A stretch of 5,204 nt of DNA from Clostridia bacterium (GTDB lineage: Bacteria; Bacillota_E; SLMV01; PUMD01), in assembly GCA_007128555.1 (NCBI GenBank), contig SKXF01000098.1:1-5204 (forward strand), read 5' to 3'. Position 1 is the stretch's first letter, and each line of letters opens with the position of its first letter. The translations under genes and the position numbers were made by a program. The notes below the pieces were generated by a model. It saw only the letters and a program-made list of their open reading frames with translations, had not been told where the DNA came from and searched no databases. Positions 1 to 5,204 of this stretch are shown here, one piece after another.

Positions 1-764
1 ACTGCCCGGGCGTTCCTCTGCCAGACGACCAGCCTGGCTTTCTCATGGCCACGATCCACGAACCATCCTTCCACACGGTTCAGTAGGGCATCTGCAACGC
101 CCCGGCCTCGAGCCTCTTCCACCACGTAGAACAGCTCGATATATCCCGCACCGTCGTTGTCAAAAACCATGCACTCCCCGATGATGCTGCCATCATCAAT
201 GATCTGAAACAGCATCCATCCGGGCCTGTCCATGAAATCATCCAGCGCATCGATGTTCAGCTCAGTCGGGAATATGTCGTCGTGCCGTTTCATGAACGCA
301 GTCCTGTCTGGTTCCGATTCCAGGGTGCTGGTCCGTATGCACACGGTTCCGCTATCAGGAGGTATGCGTACCCCGCGAAGCGTCTTTTCCATTACGATGG
401 TCGCATCGTCATCCTCAAAGCCCTGCTTCAGGTACATATCCACCTGTGCCTGCTGGTCTGCAGTTGCGCCTCCGTAGATCCGCACCGTCTCACCTGGCCA
501 CCGCTCACTCCTAATCTTGTATGCCCTCTCCAGCGCCCTGTTGAACAGCGTCTGCCAAACCGTTTCCCACCCTCGGCCAGGGGGCAGGGCAGTCTCGACC
601 ATTATGAGAATGTTCCGCGGTCTGGTGTGACTCGTGTGATGATTCTCATAGGGCCAGGCATAGGAATGCCCCAGGTACTTACCGTCCTCATCTTTTGCAA
701 CGAAGATATTCTTCCTGCTGTTGCCCCCCATATCTTCGGGGGGATTTGCGATCCTGAAGCTCAT
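1..764 (-). CDS. Tandem GNAT-family N-acetyltransferase, C-terminus cut off by the window edge
   Basis: GNAT enzymes transfer an acetyl group from acetyl-CoA to an amine; the acceptor here cannot be predicted. The window holds 254 complete residues and no stop. Residues about 1-130 look like a first, divergent GNAT half: a beta-strand pair near FVAKDEDGKYLGHSYAWP (21-38), a helix around 66-84, and the domain-closing YLKQGFEDDDATIVMEK (111-127). Its acetyl-CoA loop is degenerate (PGRGWE, 62-67). Residues about 140-254 form a second, canonical half, with strand YIELFYVVEE (208-217) followed by ARGRGVADALL (218-228), a clean R-x-x-G-x-A motif A using R219, G222 and A224, then a beta-strand ARLVVW (243-248). 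I expect a further 30-50 residues beyond the edge. ATG 764 is chosen for its GGAGGT Shine-Dalgarno 4 bases upstream and because domain 1 starts there. The frame stays open further upstream to about 1139, and ATG 839 is the only other ATG. The probable division of labour (domain 2 catalytic, domain 1 structural) is inference. Confidence 0.88.
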   Translation of the reverse strand, partial: MSFRIANPPEDMGGNSRKNIFVAKDEDGKYLGHSYAWPYENHHTSHTRPRNILIMVETALPPGRGWETVWQTLFNRALERAYKIRSERWPGETVRIYGGATADQQAQVDMYLKQGFEDDDATIVMEKTLRGVRIPPDSGTVCIRTSTLESEPDRTAFMKRHDDIFPTELNIDALDDFMDRPGWMLFQIIDDGSIIGECMVFDNDGAGYIELFYVVEEARGRGVADALLNRVEGWFVDRGHEKARLVVWQRNARA

Positions 765-767
765 CTT

Positions 768-775
768 ACCTCCCC
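768..775 (-). promoter_or_regulatory. Shine-Dalgarno site of the tandem GNAT gene
   Basis: On the minus strand GGGGAGGT lies 3-4 bases before ATG 764. This is the strongest Shine-Dalgarno match near the 5' end of the gene and supports 764 over the in-frame ATG at 839. The 839 codon has a weaker AAGGGG about 7 bases upstream, so the longer form is not fully excluded. Confidence 0.6.
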
Positions 776-800
776 TTCCCTGCTGAACGTAACCTACGAC

Positions 801-830
801 CCCATATCGGTGGTCTGAGCCGCTGGTCAA
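801..830 (-). promoter_or_regulatory. Weak possible sigma-70-type promoter upstream of the GNAT gene
   Basis: Minus-strand TTGACC (830-825) is followed after 18 bases by TATGGG (806-801), which would start transcription about 30 bases before ATG 764. The -35 is good, but the -10 matches only the first three consensus positions. If real, it favours the 764 start over 839. Confidence 0.2.
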
Positions 831-1429
831 CGGGGTCATTTCAGGGACCCCTTGGACCACCGGCCCTATCTGGGGAGCTCGCCAGGCTGCGCGGTCCGTC
901 AACCCCCAACTGCAGCTTTTCTCTCCGCGTTTTCGATTCTGGACAACACCGTGAGGCTCCCAGGATTGCCCGGTTAAGCATCGGTATCCCTCCCATGTGG
1001 TGCCATAATACCACGCAGCGCCACGGGCCTGTAACAGGTATCGATCCTCTTTCGCCCAAGCCAGATCGTGTTCCTTCCAACTTCTCCGCAGAGTATCGAT
1101 CGTTTCGACGGTAGGATCTCCATTCCCTATGGGGGTGGGTCACTGTTCACAGATGTTACGAGTCCATCTATGGCTCCCCTCCTATTCGTACCATGTGACT
1201 TCCACACCCACTTGGCAGTGATCAGTTCTCTGAGGGCGGGTCTATCGGCTGATGGGGTGGAGAGACTCGCTCATTGAAATATCAGAGACGCAAACGCGTA
1301 TGGTAAGCGGTCTTTGACGTCTTACATTGCCCTGAGCAAACGTCGCAAGCGGACACTACCTGTGAGACCCCCGTTTGCCTTGCTTCCGGCTGATCACGCT
1401 GGTACCGTGGCTGGCGCTAGAACTCAGTG

Positions 1430-1457
1430 AACGTCGTCGTAACTGACAGTTGACGTT
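1430..1457. repeat. Nested inverted repeat (bulged hairpin)
   Basis: AACGTC (1430-1435) pairs with GACGTT (1452-1457), and inside it AACT (1441-1444) pairs with AGTT (1448-1451) around a GAC loop. A 5-base bulge (GTCGT) sits on one side, giving ten paired bases in all. Neither strand follows it with a T-run, so it is not a typical intrinsic terminator. It lies in the middle of the gene-poor stretch and may be chance. Confidence 0.35.
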
Positions 1458-1885
1458 TCCGATGTGACCGATTTTGGAGGCACAACTCCACATGGGACGG
1501 TCTCAACAGGGTCCGAAGACAATCCGAAAGTCAGCATCCATCACAACTCTTGTGCTACCTGCCGGATCCATGCTGAATGGTTTGCTATGCTCGAACGAGG
1601 AGCGCAACCTGGGCAAATCTGGTGGCAGTTGGAGATATCTGCGCAGGACAGTGGCTGGAACGATAGGCAGAGGAGAACGGCCCGTGGATATTATGGGCCG
1701 TCCCCTTCTGAGATTGCAGCTGTGGACGGGTGTTCATCTACGCAGAGGCCAAATCTCTCCATCAGGCTGCCAACTGAGAGGTTCATTGGTGTAGTGTTCG
1801 CTCGTCCAGATGCATGCGGATCCGGAGAGTCCCAACCCTTTGCGTTCACGGGATGTGCTCCCCCAGGGCCGTGCGTCCGGATGGA

Positions 1886-2539
1886 TCAGCGCGAGGGATC
1901 CATGGGGTTCAGTTCCCACGTCACGACCGCGGTCCCCTCAGCATGGTACCAGGTGGTGGGAACCGAGATATTCCCACTAAGGGTCATTCCCTCCTCAGGC
2001 AGCGGAAGATCCTCAAGGTGATGATAGAAGAATTTCCACTCATCCGGCCCGCGACCGAAAGCACCATCTGCTTCCCCCTCTAGGGGATCCAGCCCGAAGT
2101 AGATCTCGTACATTCCACGGTCCGGATTGATGGATATCCGGCCTTTCCCCGTGACATCTCCTTGTCCCTCGCCGCTGACCCGGAGCACCGATCTTTCGCC
2201 CGACTCCTCCACCACCTGCTCCAGATCTTGTTCATACCAGCCGGATGCGCGGCTCTCGCCGTTCCATCCGTAGTCACGCCAATTGTTATCCCACACCACC
2301 GAGCCACTAACCTCGCTCTCGGCCGTGCGGTGCTCCGTGGACGTCCGTTTCCCATCGGCAGTACTGCTCTCCACAACGGCGTCGTGGCTAAAGCGCAACA
2401 TGAATGTACCCTCCCATCCGGGCACCTCCAGCCACCTATCTTCAGCGACCAGATCCCCATCGGAATCCAGCGCGCCGCCACAACCAGCGAATACCAGCAA
2501 GGCGAGCATTAACACCACCAGCAATATGCTTCTGCGCAT
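1886..2539 (-). CDS. Small secreted lipoprotein of unknown function
   Basis: The 217-residue product starts MRRSILLVVLMLALLVFAGC: two arginines, a hydrophobic core and a lipobox-like FAGC ending at Cys20, the only cysteine in the protein. It should therefore be cleaved by signal peptidase II, lipidated at C20 and anchored to the outer face of the membrane. The mature part is acidic, rich in Trp, Gly, Ser and Thr, and free of membrane segments. Alternating strand-like stretches, such as GTFMLRFSHDAVVES (44-58), GKGRISI (131-137), MYEIYFGL (143-150) and GTAVVTWEL (202-210), suggest a beta-sandwich or beta-barrel. I recognise no family and no catalytic motif. ATG 2539 is preferred over the in-frame GTG 2548, because the GAGGGGG Shine-Dalgarno (2554-2548) is 8 bases from the ATG but overlaps the GTG. 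The gene is isolated, with gaps on both sides. Confidence is high for a lipoprotein, and no role is proposed. Confidence 0.85.
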   Translation of the reverse strand: MRRSILLVVLMLALLVFAGCGGALDSDGDLVAEDRWLEVPGWEGTFMLRFSHDAVVESSTADGKRTSTEHRTAESEVSGSVVWDNNWRDYGWNGESRASGWYEQDLEQVVEESGERSVLRVSGEGQGDVTGKGRISINPDRGMYEIYFGLDPLEGEADGAFGRGPDEWKFFYHHLEDLPLPEEGMTLSGNISVPTTWYHAEGTAVVTWELNPMDPSR

Positions 2540-2547
2540 CAGATGCA

Positions 2548-2554
2548 CCCCCTC
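2548..2554 (-). promoter_or_regulatory. Shine-Dalgarno site that decides the lipoprotein start
   Basis: Minus-strand GAGGGGG lies 8 bases before ATG 2539. It overlaps the first base of the alternative in-frame GTG codon at 2548, so that codon could not be initiated from this site. This removes three residues (MHL) from the longest reading. Confidence 0.65.
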
Positions 2555-2570
2555 TACGCATTACCTGAAT

Positions 2571-2600
2571 GAATTAGTGGTCCCTGCACTATTTCATCAA
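2571..2600 (-). promoter_or_regulatory. Possible promoter of the lipoprotein gene
   Basis: Minus-strand TTGATG (2600-2595) is followed after 18 bases by TAATTC (2576-2571), placing the transcription start about 25 bases before ATG 2539. The -35 matches consensus at 4 of 6 positions and the -10 is poor. Position and AT content support it moderately. Confidence 0.3.
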
Positions 2601-2637
2601 CCCGGCCGCAATACCTGCCTAATGCTGGTGTTTAAAT

Positions 2638-2671
2638 GGCAGGAACCGGCTGATCCACTACCTTCCCTGCC
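2638..2671. repeat. Imperfect inverted repeat upstream of the lipoprotein promoter
   Basis: GGCAGGAA (2638-2645) is complementary to TTCCCTGCC (2663-2671) apart from one bulged base, with a loop of about 17 bases. On the minus strand it is followed by ATTTAAA rather than a T-run. It could be a weak terminator for transcripts arriving from the serine hydrolase or SLH-like region, or chance. Confidence 0.25.
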
Positions 2672-2675
2672 GTTA

Positions 2676-2687
2676 AGTCAATTGACT
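2676..2687. repeat. 12-base perfect palindrome
   Basis: AGTCAATTGACT is a perfect inverted repeat about 135 bases upstream of the lipoprotein start. It has the form of a dimeric-regulator operator, but a 12-base palindrome is expected about once by chance in a window of this size, and it is far from the nearest promoter-like site. Confidence 0.15.
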
Positions 2688-2797
2688 GCGCTCTGAAACT
2701 TGCAGATGGCACACATCTTATCGGATTCAAGAAACGCAACGGCCGCCCCGGGCTCTGAACCGGTCCTGGGCATATCCTGGCCCAACCTCGGCTTCCC

Positions 2798-2985
2798 TTA
2801 CCTTCTCAGCCTTTCCTCGACGTACCTGCTCAAGAACACAGCTGCTTCCGTCCCAGTTTTGACTATGCTGAAGCTCCTGACGATATCCACACCCGACAAT
2901 GCAGCCACATGGCCCGCTGCCAGTCTGGCACCTCATGAGCATCTGCAAAGGGCGGCTCGCCTTCTGGCGTGACCGGACCTCTGGC
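2798..2985 (-). pseudogene. Probable frameshifted 3' remnant of an SLH (S-layer homology) domain protein
   Basis: SLH domains anchor secreted proteins to cell-wall polysaccharide, usually at the C-terminus. In one minus-strand frame (open 2985-2863) the sequence reads PPFADAHEVPDWQRA at about 2952-2911, matching the F-x-D-a-x-x-(I/V)-P-x-W opening of an SLH repeat. The next frame (open 2932-2798) continues HVAALSGVDIVRSF, like the usual V-a-A-L-x-x-x-G-I-V segment, and then TEAAVFLSRYVEERLRR before a TAA at 2800-2798. That resembles the closing T-R-A-E-A-A-x-x-L-x-R motif at the end of an SLH protein. Joining the frames needs a one-base loss near 2916-2908. About ten residues of the usual middle segment also seem missing, and stops at 2986-2997 end the upstream frame. 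No start or 5' part is visible. An intact 36-residue reading from GTG 2908 is possible but has no convincing Shine-Dalgarno site. The SLH assignment is from remembered motif shape, not an alignment. Confidence 0.5.
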
Positions 2986-3117
2986 TTATAATTAATCCGT
3001 GAGCAGTTTGCTAAGATGCTAGTGGATGCCGCTGGGCGTAGTCCGAGGTTCGCCAGGCTGACCCAGTGCTCTAGAGATTGATCGGGGCGGTGCGCAGCCG
3101 CTCTGCATCCCTACCTG

Positions 3118-5067
3118 TCACACGATATGCCAGTACCTGAGGATAAACAGCAGGGTCAGGGCCGCTGCAGTGAATACGGAATAGTGAATCCGCCCGGACA
3201 TCTGCCCGTCCCGTTTCCACCAGGTAGCAGCGGTGAAGCCGACCAGTGTTGCTGCCAGGAGCAGCGGGATGACTGGGTGTACGAGCGTGTCGTCCTGTAC
3301 ACCCGCGAAGAACGACAGAGGTACGCCGTACACCGGGCTCATCTCGGACATCCTGATCAATCGGAGGACAATCCCGAGGACGATCACTGCAAATCCGATG
3401 GCGGTAAGTTGACGCAGGTTGCCCAACGTTGGCAATGGGGCCTTGCGGTCTCTCACCATCTGTCGAACCGTGCTGATGCTCCAGTAAGCAAGGGATCCCA
3501 ACACAATGGGTAACGTGATGATGAGGGCCAGTGCGGTGAAGGGCATGCTGCCGTACCAGGGTGCCCTGGAATAGCTCATGACTCCGTCGGTTGCCAGGAG
3601 CACGCGGCCAAAGGGGTCCGTCTGAAAGGCGATGTGTTGAAAGGCGCCGAAAGGATTTGGGGATGGGCCCGGGGTCACGCGGGCATAGATGCCGTCCTTC
3701 TGTTCGGAGAATTGGTGGGTCTCTCCCATGTAACCCACCCGCAGATTACCCTCATTGTCCACGTCCACACGCATGGACTGCAGCAGGGCAAGCAAGCGCT
3801 CATCGGTGGAGAAACTCCTTCGGTTGGGGTGGTACTCGCCCGCAAGGTCTAGGCGTCCGGCTCCGCTGCTTTCTGGATCACCGGGGATGGTGTGTACTGA
3901 TGGGTAATGTTCATCCATGAAGGCCTGCCAGAGCTCGGCATGGGCCAGGACTTCCATGCCGCCGCTGTAGGAAACAAACAGCCCAACGTTCTCCTGGGGT
4001 AGCAAGTAGAGTCCACTGTTGAAGAGCGGTAGATTGCCGCCGTGAAATAGGACCCTTCGGCCGTTAATGGTACCCTCTATGAACCCAAGGGTTATACCGT
4101 CGTGCCTGGGATCCTGGGCAAACTGGTGACGGTGCATCTCGTGGAGCGTCTCAGGTTGCAAAATTTGAGCCCCGTCGAACATTCCGCCTTGAAGGTGGGT
4201 CATCATGAAGATGGCCATATCGGAAGCCGTACTGCTCATGCTGCCTGCCGGTTCCGGGTTGACGTAGATGAAACGACCCGCACGGTACTGGCCGTCTACC
4301 TGGTTGTAGCCGATGGCCATTTCTGGCGGCATATCCTCGCGTGGTGGCTGGTCAAAGGTGCTGGGTGTCATGCCCAGGGGTTCGAAGACGTTGTTCTCAA
4401 CATAGTCGGAAAAGGGCAGGCCCGACGCCCGTTCCACGATGTAGCCGGCCAGGGCTGCGCCGTAGTTGGAGTAGGCGACGACGTCTCCGGCCGGAAAGAC
4501 ACGCGCGGGAAGAAACTCGCGCACATAGTCTCCCAGCTCAAGGGTCAGGTTCGGATTGAGATAGAAGAGGCCCGAGCTGATGTCCTCGAAACCGGGCGTG
4601 TGGGTCAGCAGGTGGCGCAGGGTGATCGGGGCTGCGTCTACGGTGTGCAGGGGCCTGGCAAGCTCGGCGGGAATCACGAAGTCGAGATAGGTGTTCACAT
4701 CGGTGTCGAGGTCAATCTCACCCTGTTCCACCAGCTGCATGACGGCGGTCCAGGTGATGAGTTTTGAAAGGGATCCGATGCGAAAGAGCGTGGTTTCGGG
4801 GTCCACGAGCTGCTGTTCTTCGCGGTTTGCATAGCCGTAGCCCTTGCTGAGAAGCACCTGGCCATCAGCGACCAGTGCGACGGTTGCTCCGGTGATCCTG
4901 TATTGCTCCATGTGCTCGGGGATGACCCTGTCCATGAACTGTTCTACTTCCAGGGTGTTGAGGGTGCTGGAGGCGGTTGCGGTTTGTGGGGGAATGAGTA
5001 GGGAGAACAGGGAGACAAAGACGAAGGCAATAGCCATTGTATGTAAGGGGCTGGACGCTCTCAGCAT
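3118..5067 (-). CDS. Secreted, membrane-anchored serine hydrolase (class C beta-lactamase/PBP-like family)
   Basis: The 649-residue protein begins with a signal peptide (about 1-32, core AIAFVFVSLFSLLI). Residues 40-385 form the serine hydrolase domain with all three active-site motifs: S-x-x-K as SLSK (Ser99 nucleophile, Lys102), Y-x-N as YSN (Tyr199, Asn201), and HGG at 342-344 in place of K-T-G. Family signatures include ITLRHLLTHTPGF (148-160) and PAGSMSSTASDM (273-284). Residues 404-500 are a small beta-rich linker domain. Four membrane segments follow, near 508-530, 553-572, 597-616 and 629-646. Basic loops at 535-552 and 618-626 fall inside, so the catalytic domain faces outward. Such proteins act as peptidases or esterases on D-amino-acid peptides or esters; the substrate here is unknown, and true beta-lactamase activity is unlikely to be its main role. 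ATG 5067 is chosen because GAGGA lies 6 bases upstream, while the longer TTG start (5106) falls inside the -10 box. ATG 5085 is a weaker alternative. Confidence 0.93.
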   Translation of the reverse strand: MLRASSPLHTMAIAFVFVSLFSLLIPPQTATASSTLNTLEVEQFMDRVIPEHMEQYRITGATVALVADGQVLLSKGYGYANREEQQLVDPETTLFRIGSLSKLITWTAVMQLVEQGEIDLDTDVNTYLDFVIPAELARPLHTVDAAPITLRHLLTHTPGFEDISSGLFYLNPNLTLELGDYVREFLPARVFPAGDVVAYSNYGAALAGYIVERASGLPFSDYVENNVFEPLGMTPSTFDQPPREDMPPEMAIGYNQVDGQYRAGRFIYVNPEPAGSMSSTASDMAIFMMTHLQGGMFDGAQILQPETLHEMHRHQFAQDPRHDGITLGFIEGTINGRRVLFHGGNLPLFNSGLYLLPQENVGLFVSYSGGMEVLAHAELWQAFMDEHYPSVHTIPGDPESSGAGRLDLAGEYHPNRRSFSTDERLLALLQSMRVDVDNEGNLRVGYMGETHQFSEQKDGIYARVTPGPSPNPFGAFQHIAFQTDPFGRVLLATDGVMSYSRAPWYGSMPFTALALIITLPIVLGSLAYWSISTVRQMVRDRKAPLPTLGNLRQLTAIGFAVIVLGIVLRLIRMSEMSPVYGVPLSFFAGVQDDTLVHPVIPLLLAATLVGFTAATWWKRDGQMSGRIHYSVFTAAALTLLFILRYWHIV

Positions 5068-5073
5068 GCAAGA

Positions 5074-5078
5074 TCCTC
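5074..5078 (-). promoter_or_regulatory. Shine-Dalgarno site that decides the serine hydrolase start
   Basis: Minus-strand GAGGA ends 6 bases before ATG 5067, close to ideal spacing. The alternative ATG at 5085 is preceded by GCGAAG, a poor match, and the in-frame ATG at 5037 has no purine-rich site. The chosen start also gives a compact signal peptide. Confidence 0.65.
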
Positions 5079-5105
5079 GTTTCATCTTCGCAGTGATTGG
5101 GGTCA

Positions 5106-5134
5106 ATGATATAGGCAGGGGGCCGTGGTGGCAA
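5106..5134 (-). promoter_or_regulatory. Sigma-70/sigma-A-type promoter of the serine hydrolase gene
   Basis: Minus-strand TTGCCA (5134-5129) and TATCAT (5111-5106) each match consensus at 5 of 6 positions and are separated by an ideal 17 bases. Transcription would start near 5099, leaving a leader of about 30 bases before ATG 5067. Because the -10 box covers the first base of the upstream TTG codon, a start at 5106 is effectively ruled out if this promoter is used. Confidence 0.6.
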
Positions 5135-5204
5135 GCATCTGGGCGATTTTCGGACCATGGGTCATCACGGGCTCATGGGGTGGAGCGACCCAGGCAGTAG
5201 GGCA

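Larger units (their letters stand above)
765..1885. other. About 1.1 kb without an intact gene; probably decayed or non-coding
   Basis: No frame on either strand gives an intact protein with a credible start, Shine-Dalgarno site and family motif. On the minus strand, several short stretches look coding but sit in different frames and are cut by stops. One frame is open from 1139 directly into the GNAT gene and includes DTLRRSWKEHDLAWAKED near 1105-1050. Another reads PALRELITAKWVWKSHG near 1235-1185 and stops about 40 bases before 1139. A third reads SLTVLSRIENAERKAAV near 960-910. A minus frame opening at GTG 1143 and plus-strand frames at 1068-1277 and 1464-2021 lack Shine-Dalgarno sites and have Cys/Trp/Arg-rich, shadow-like composition. 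The patchwork fits an eroded gene or genes on the minus strand, but I cannot name a family. No terminator hairpin with a U-tract was seen after the lipoprotein stop at 1886. Confidence 0.5.

Noticed and set aside
232..818. Plus-strand open frames opposite the GNAT gene
   Set aside because: They are shadows of the strongly supported minus-strand tandem GNAT reading.
841..1143. Minus-strand open frame of 100 codons starting at GTG 1143
   Set aside because: There is no Shine-Dalgarno site in a suitable place, the product is Arg-rich and low-quality without motifs, and the neighbouring frame looks equally or more coding-like.
1068..1277. Plus-strand open frame of 69 codons containing a FHTH string
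   Set aside because: There is no ribosome binding site and no recognisable family, and it is antisense to coding-like minus-strand fragments. The metal-ligand-like string is too short to mean anything.
1300..1460. Short repeated strings (AGCGGTC/AGCGGAC, several ACGTC/GACGT copies), considered as integron attC or mobile-element ends
   Set aside because: There are no paired core sites, no terminal inverted repeats, no target duplications and no integrase or transposase in the window.
1464..2021. Plus-strand open frame of 185 codons
   Set aside because: It has a GTG start with no Shine-Dalgarno site, its Cys/Trp/Pro/Arg-rich composition has no domain, and its last 45 or so codons are antisense to the lipoprotein gene.
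2700..2972. Plus-strand open frame of 90 codons
   Set aside because: It is codon-aligned antisense to the SLH-like minus-strand reading, which matches a known motif. The plus-strand product resembles nothing and lacks a good ribosome binding site.
2987..2992. Perfect TATAAT on the plus strand
   Set aside because: There is no -35 match at suitable spacing and no plus-strand gene downstream. The minus-strand reading TTAGCA-N18-TATAAG is also weak and leads only to the broken SLH-like remnant.
3061..3117. GC-rich inverted repeat GCGG...CCGC just after the serine hydrolase stop, considered as a terminator
   Set aside because: The stem is only 4 bases and there is no following T-run.
4102..4767. 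Long plus-strand open frame opposite the serine hydrolase
   Set aside because: It is antisense to the catalytic domain, whose active-site motifs are all intact on the minus strand, so it is a mirror effect of codon bias.
5104..5204. Minus-strand open stretch reaching the right edge, considered as the tail of an upstream gene
   Set aside because: It is only about 32 codons, has no family signature, and ends inside the serine hydrolase promoter. A neighbouring frame carries a double stop, so there is no basis to choose.

Overview
The window carries three recognisable protein genes, all on the minus strand, plus what looks like the broken end of a fourth. In transcription order they are: a secreted, membrane-anchored serine hydrolase of the class C beta-lactamase/penicillin-binding-protein-like family (3118-5067); a probable remnant of an S-layer-homology (SLH) domain (2798-2985); a small lipoprotein of unknown function (1886-2539); and a tandem GNAT acetyltransferase that runs off the left edge (1-764).

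Organism: the base composition is moderately GC-rich. Starts are preceded by strong purine-rich Shine-Dalgarno sequences, and promoter-like sites fit a sigma-70/sigma-A consensus. A signal-peptide hydrolase with a C-terminal membrane block, a short lipobox lipoprotein, an SLH-type remnant and a two-domain GNAT together suggest a Gram-positive-type bacterium, most likely Bacillota (a GC-rich Clostridia-like lineage). Chloroflexota or another monoderm cannot be excluded. This is inference from gene style only.

Layout: 1-764 tandem GNAT, C-terminus outside the window. 765-1885 is about 1.1 kb with no intact gene that I can defend, holding short coding-looking open stretches in shifting frames and one hairpin. 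1886-2539 lipoprotein, with its own promoter-like sequence upstream. 2540-3117 is about 0.6 kb holding an imperfect hairpin, a palindrome and the SLH-like remnant. 3118-5067 serine hydrolase, with a good promoter at 5106-5134. 5135-5204 shows nothing I can name.

The genes share a strand, but gaps of roughly 0.6 and 1.1 kb and separate promoter-like sites argue for independent transcription. I see no evidence that they form one system. The region resembles accessory, partly decayed territory: two gaps with eroded coding sequence between intact envelope-related and acetyltransferase genes. No obviously new defence, mobile or RNA-based system was found.
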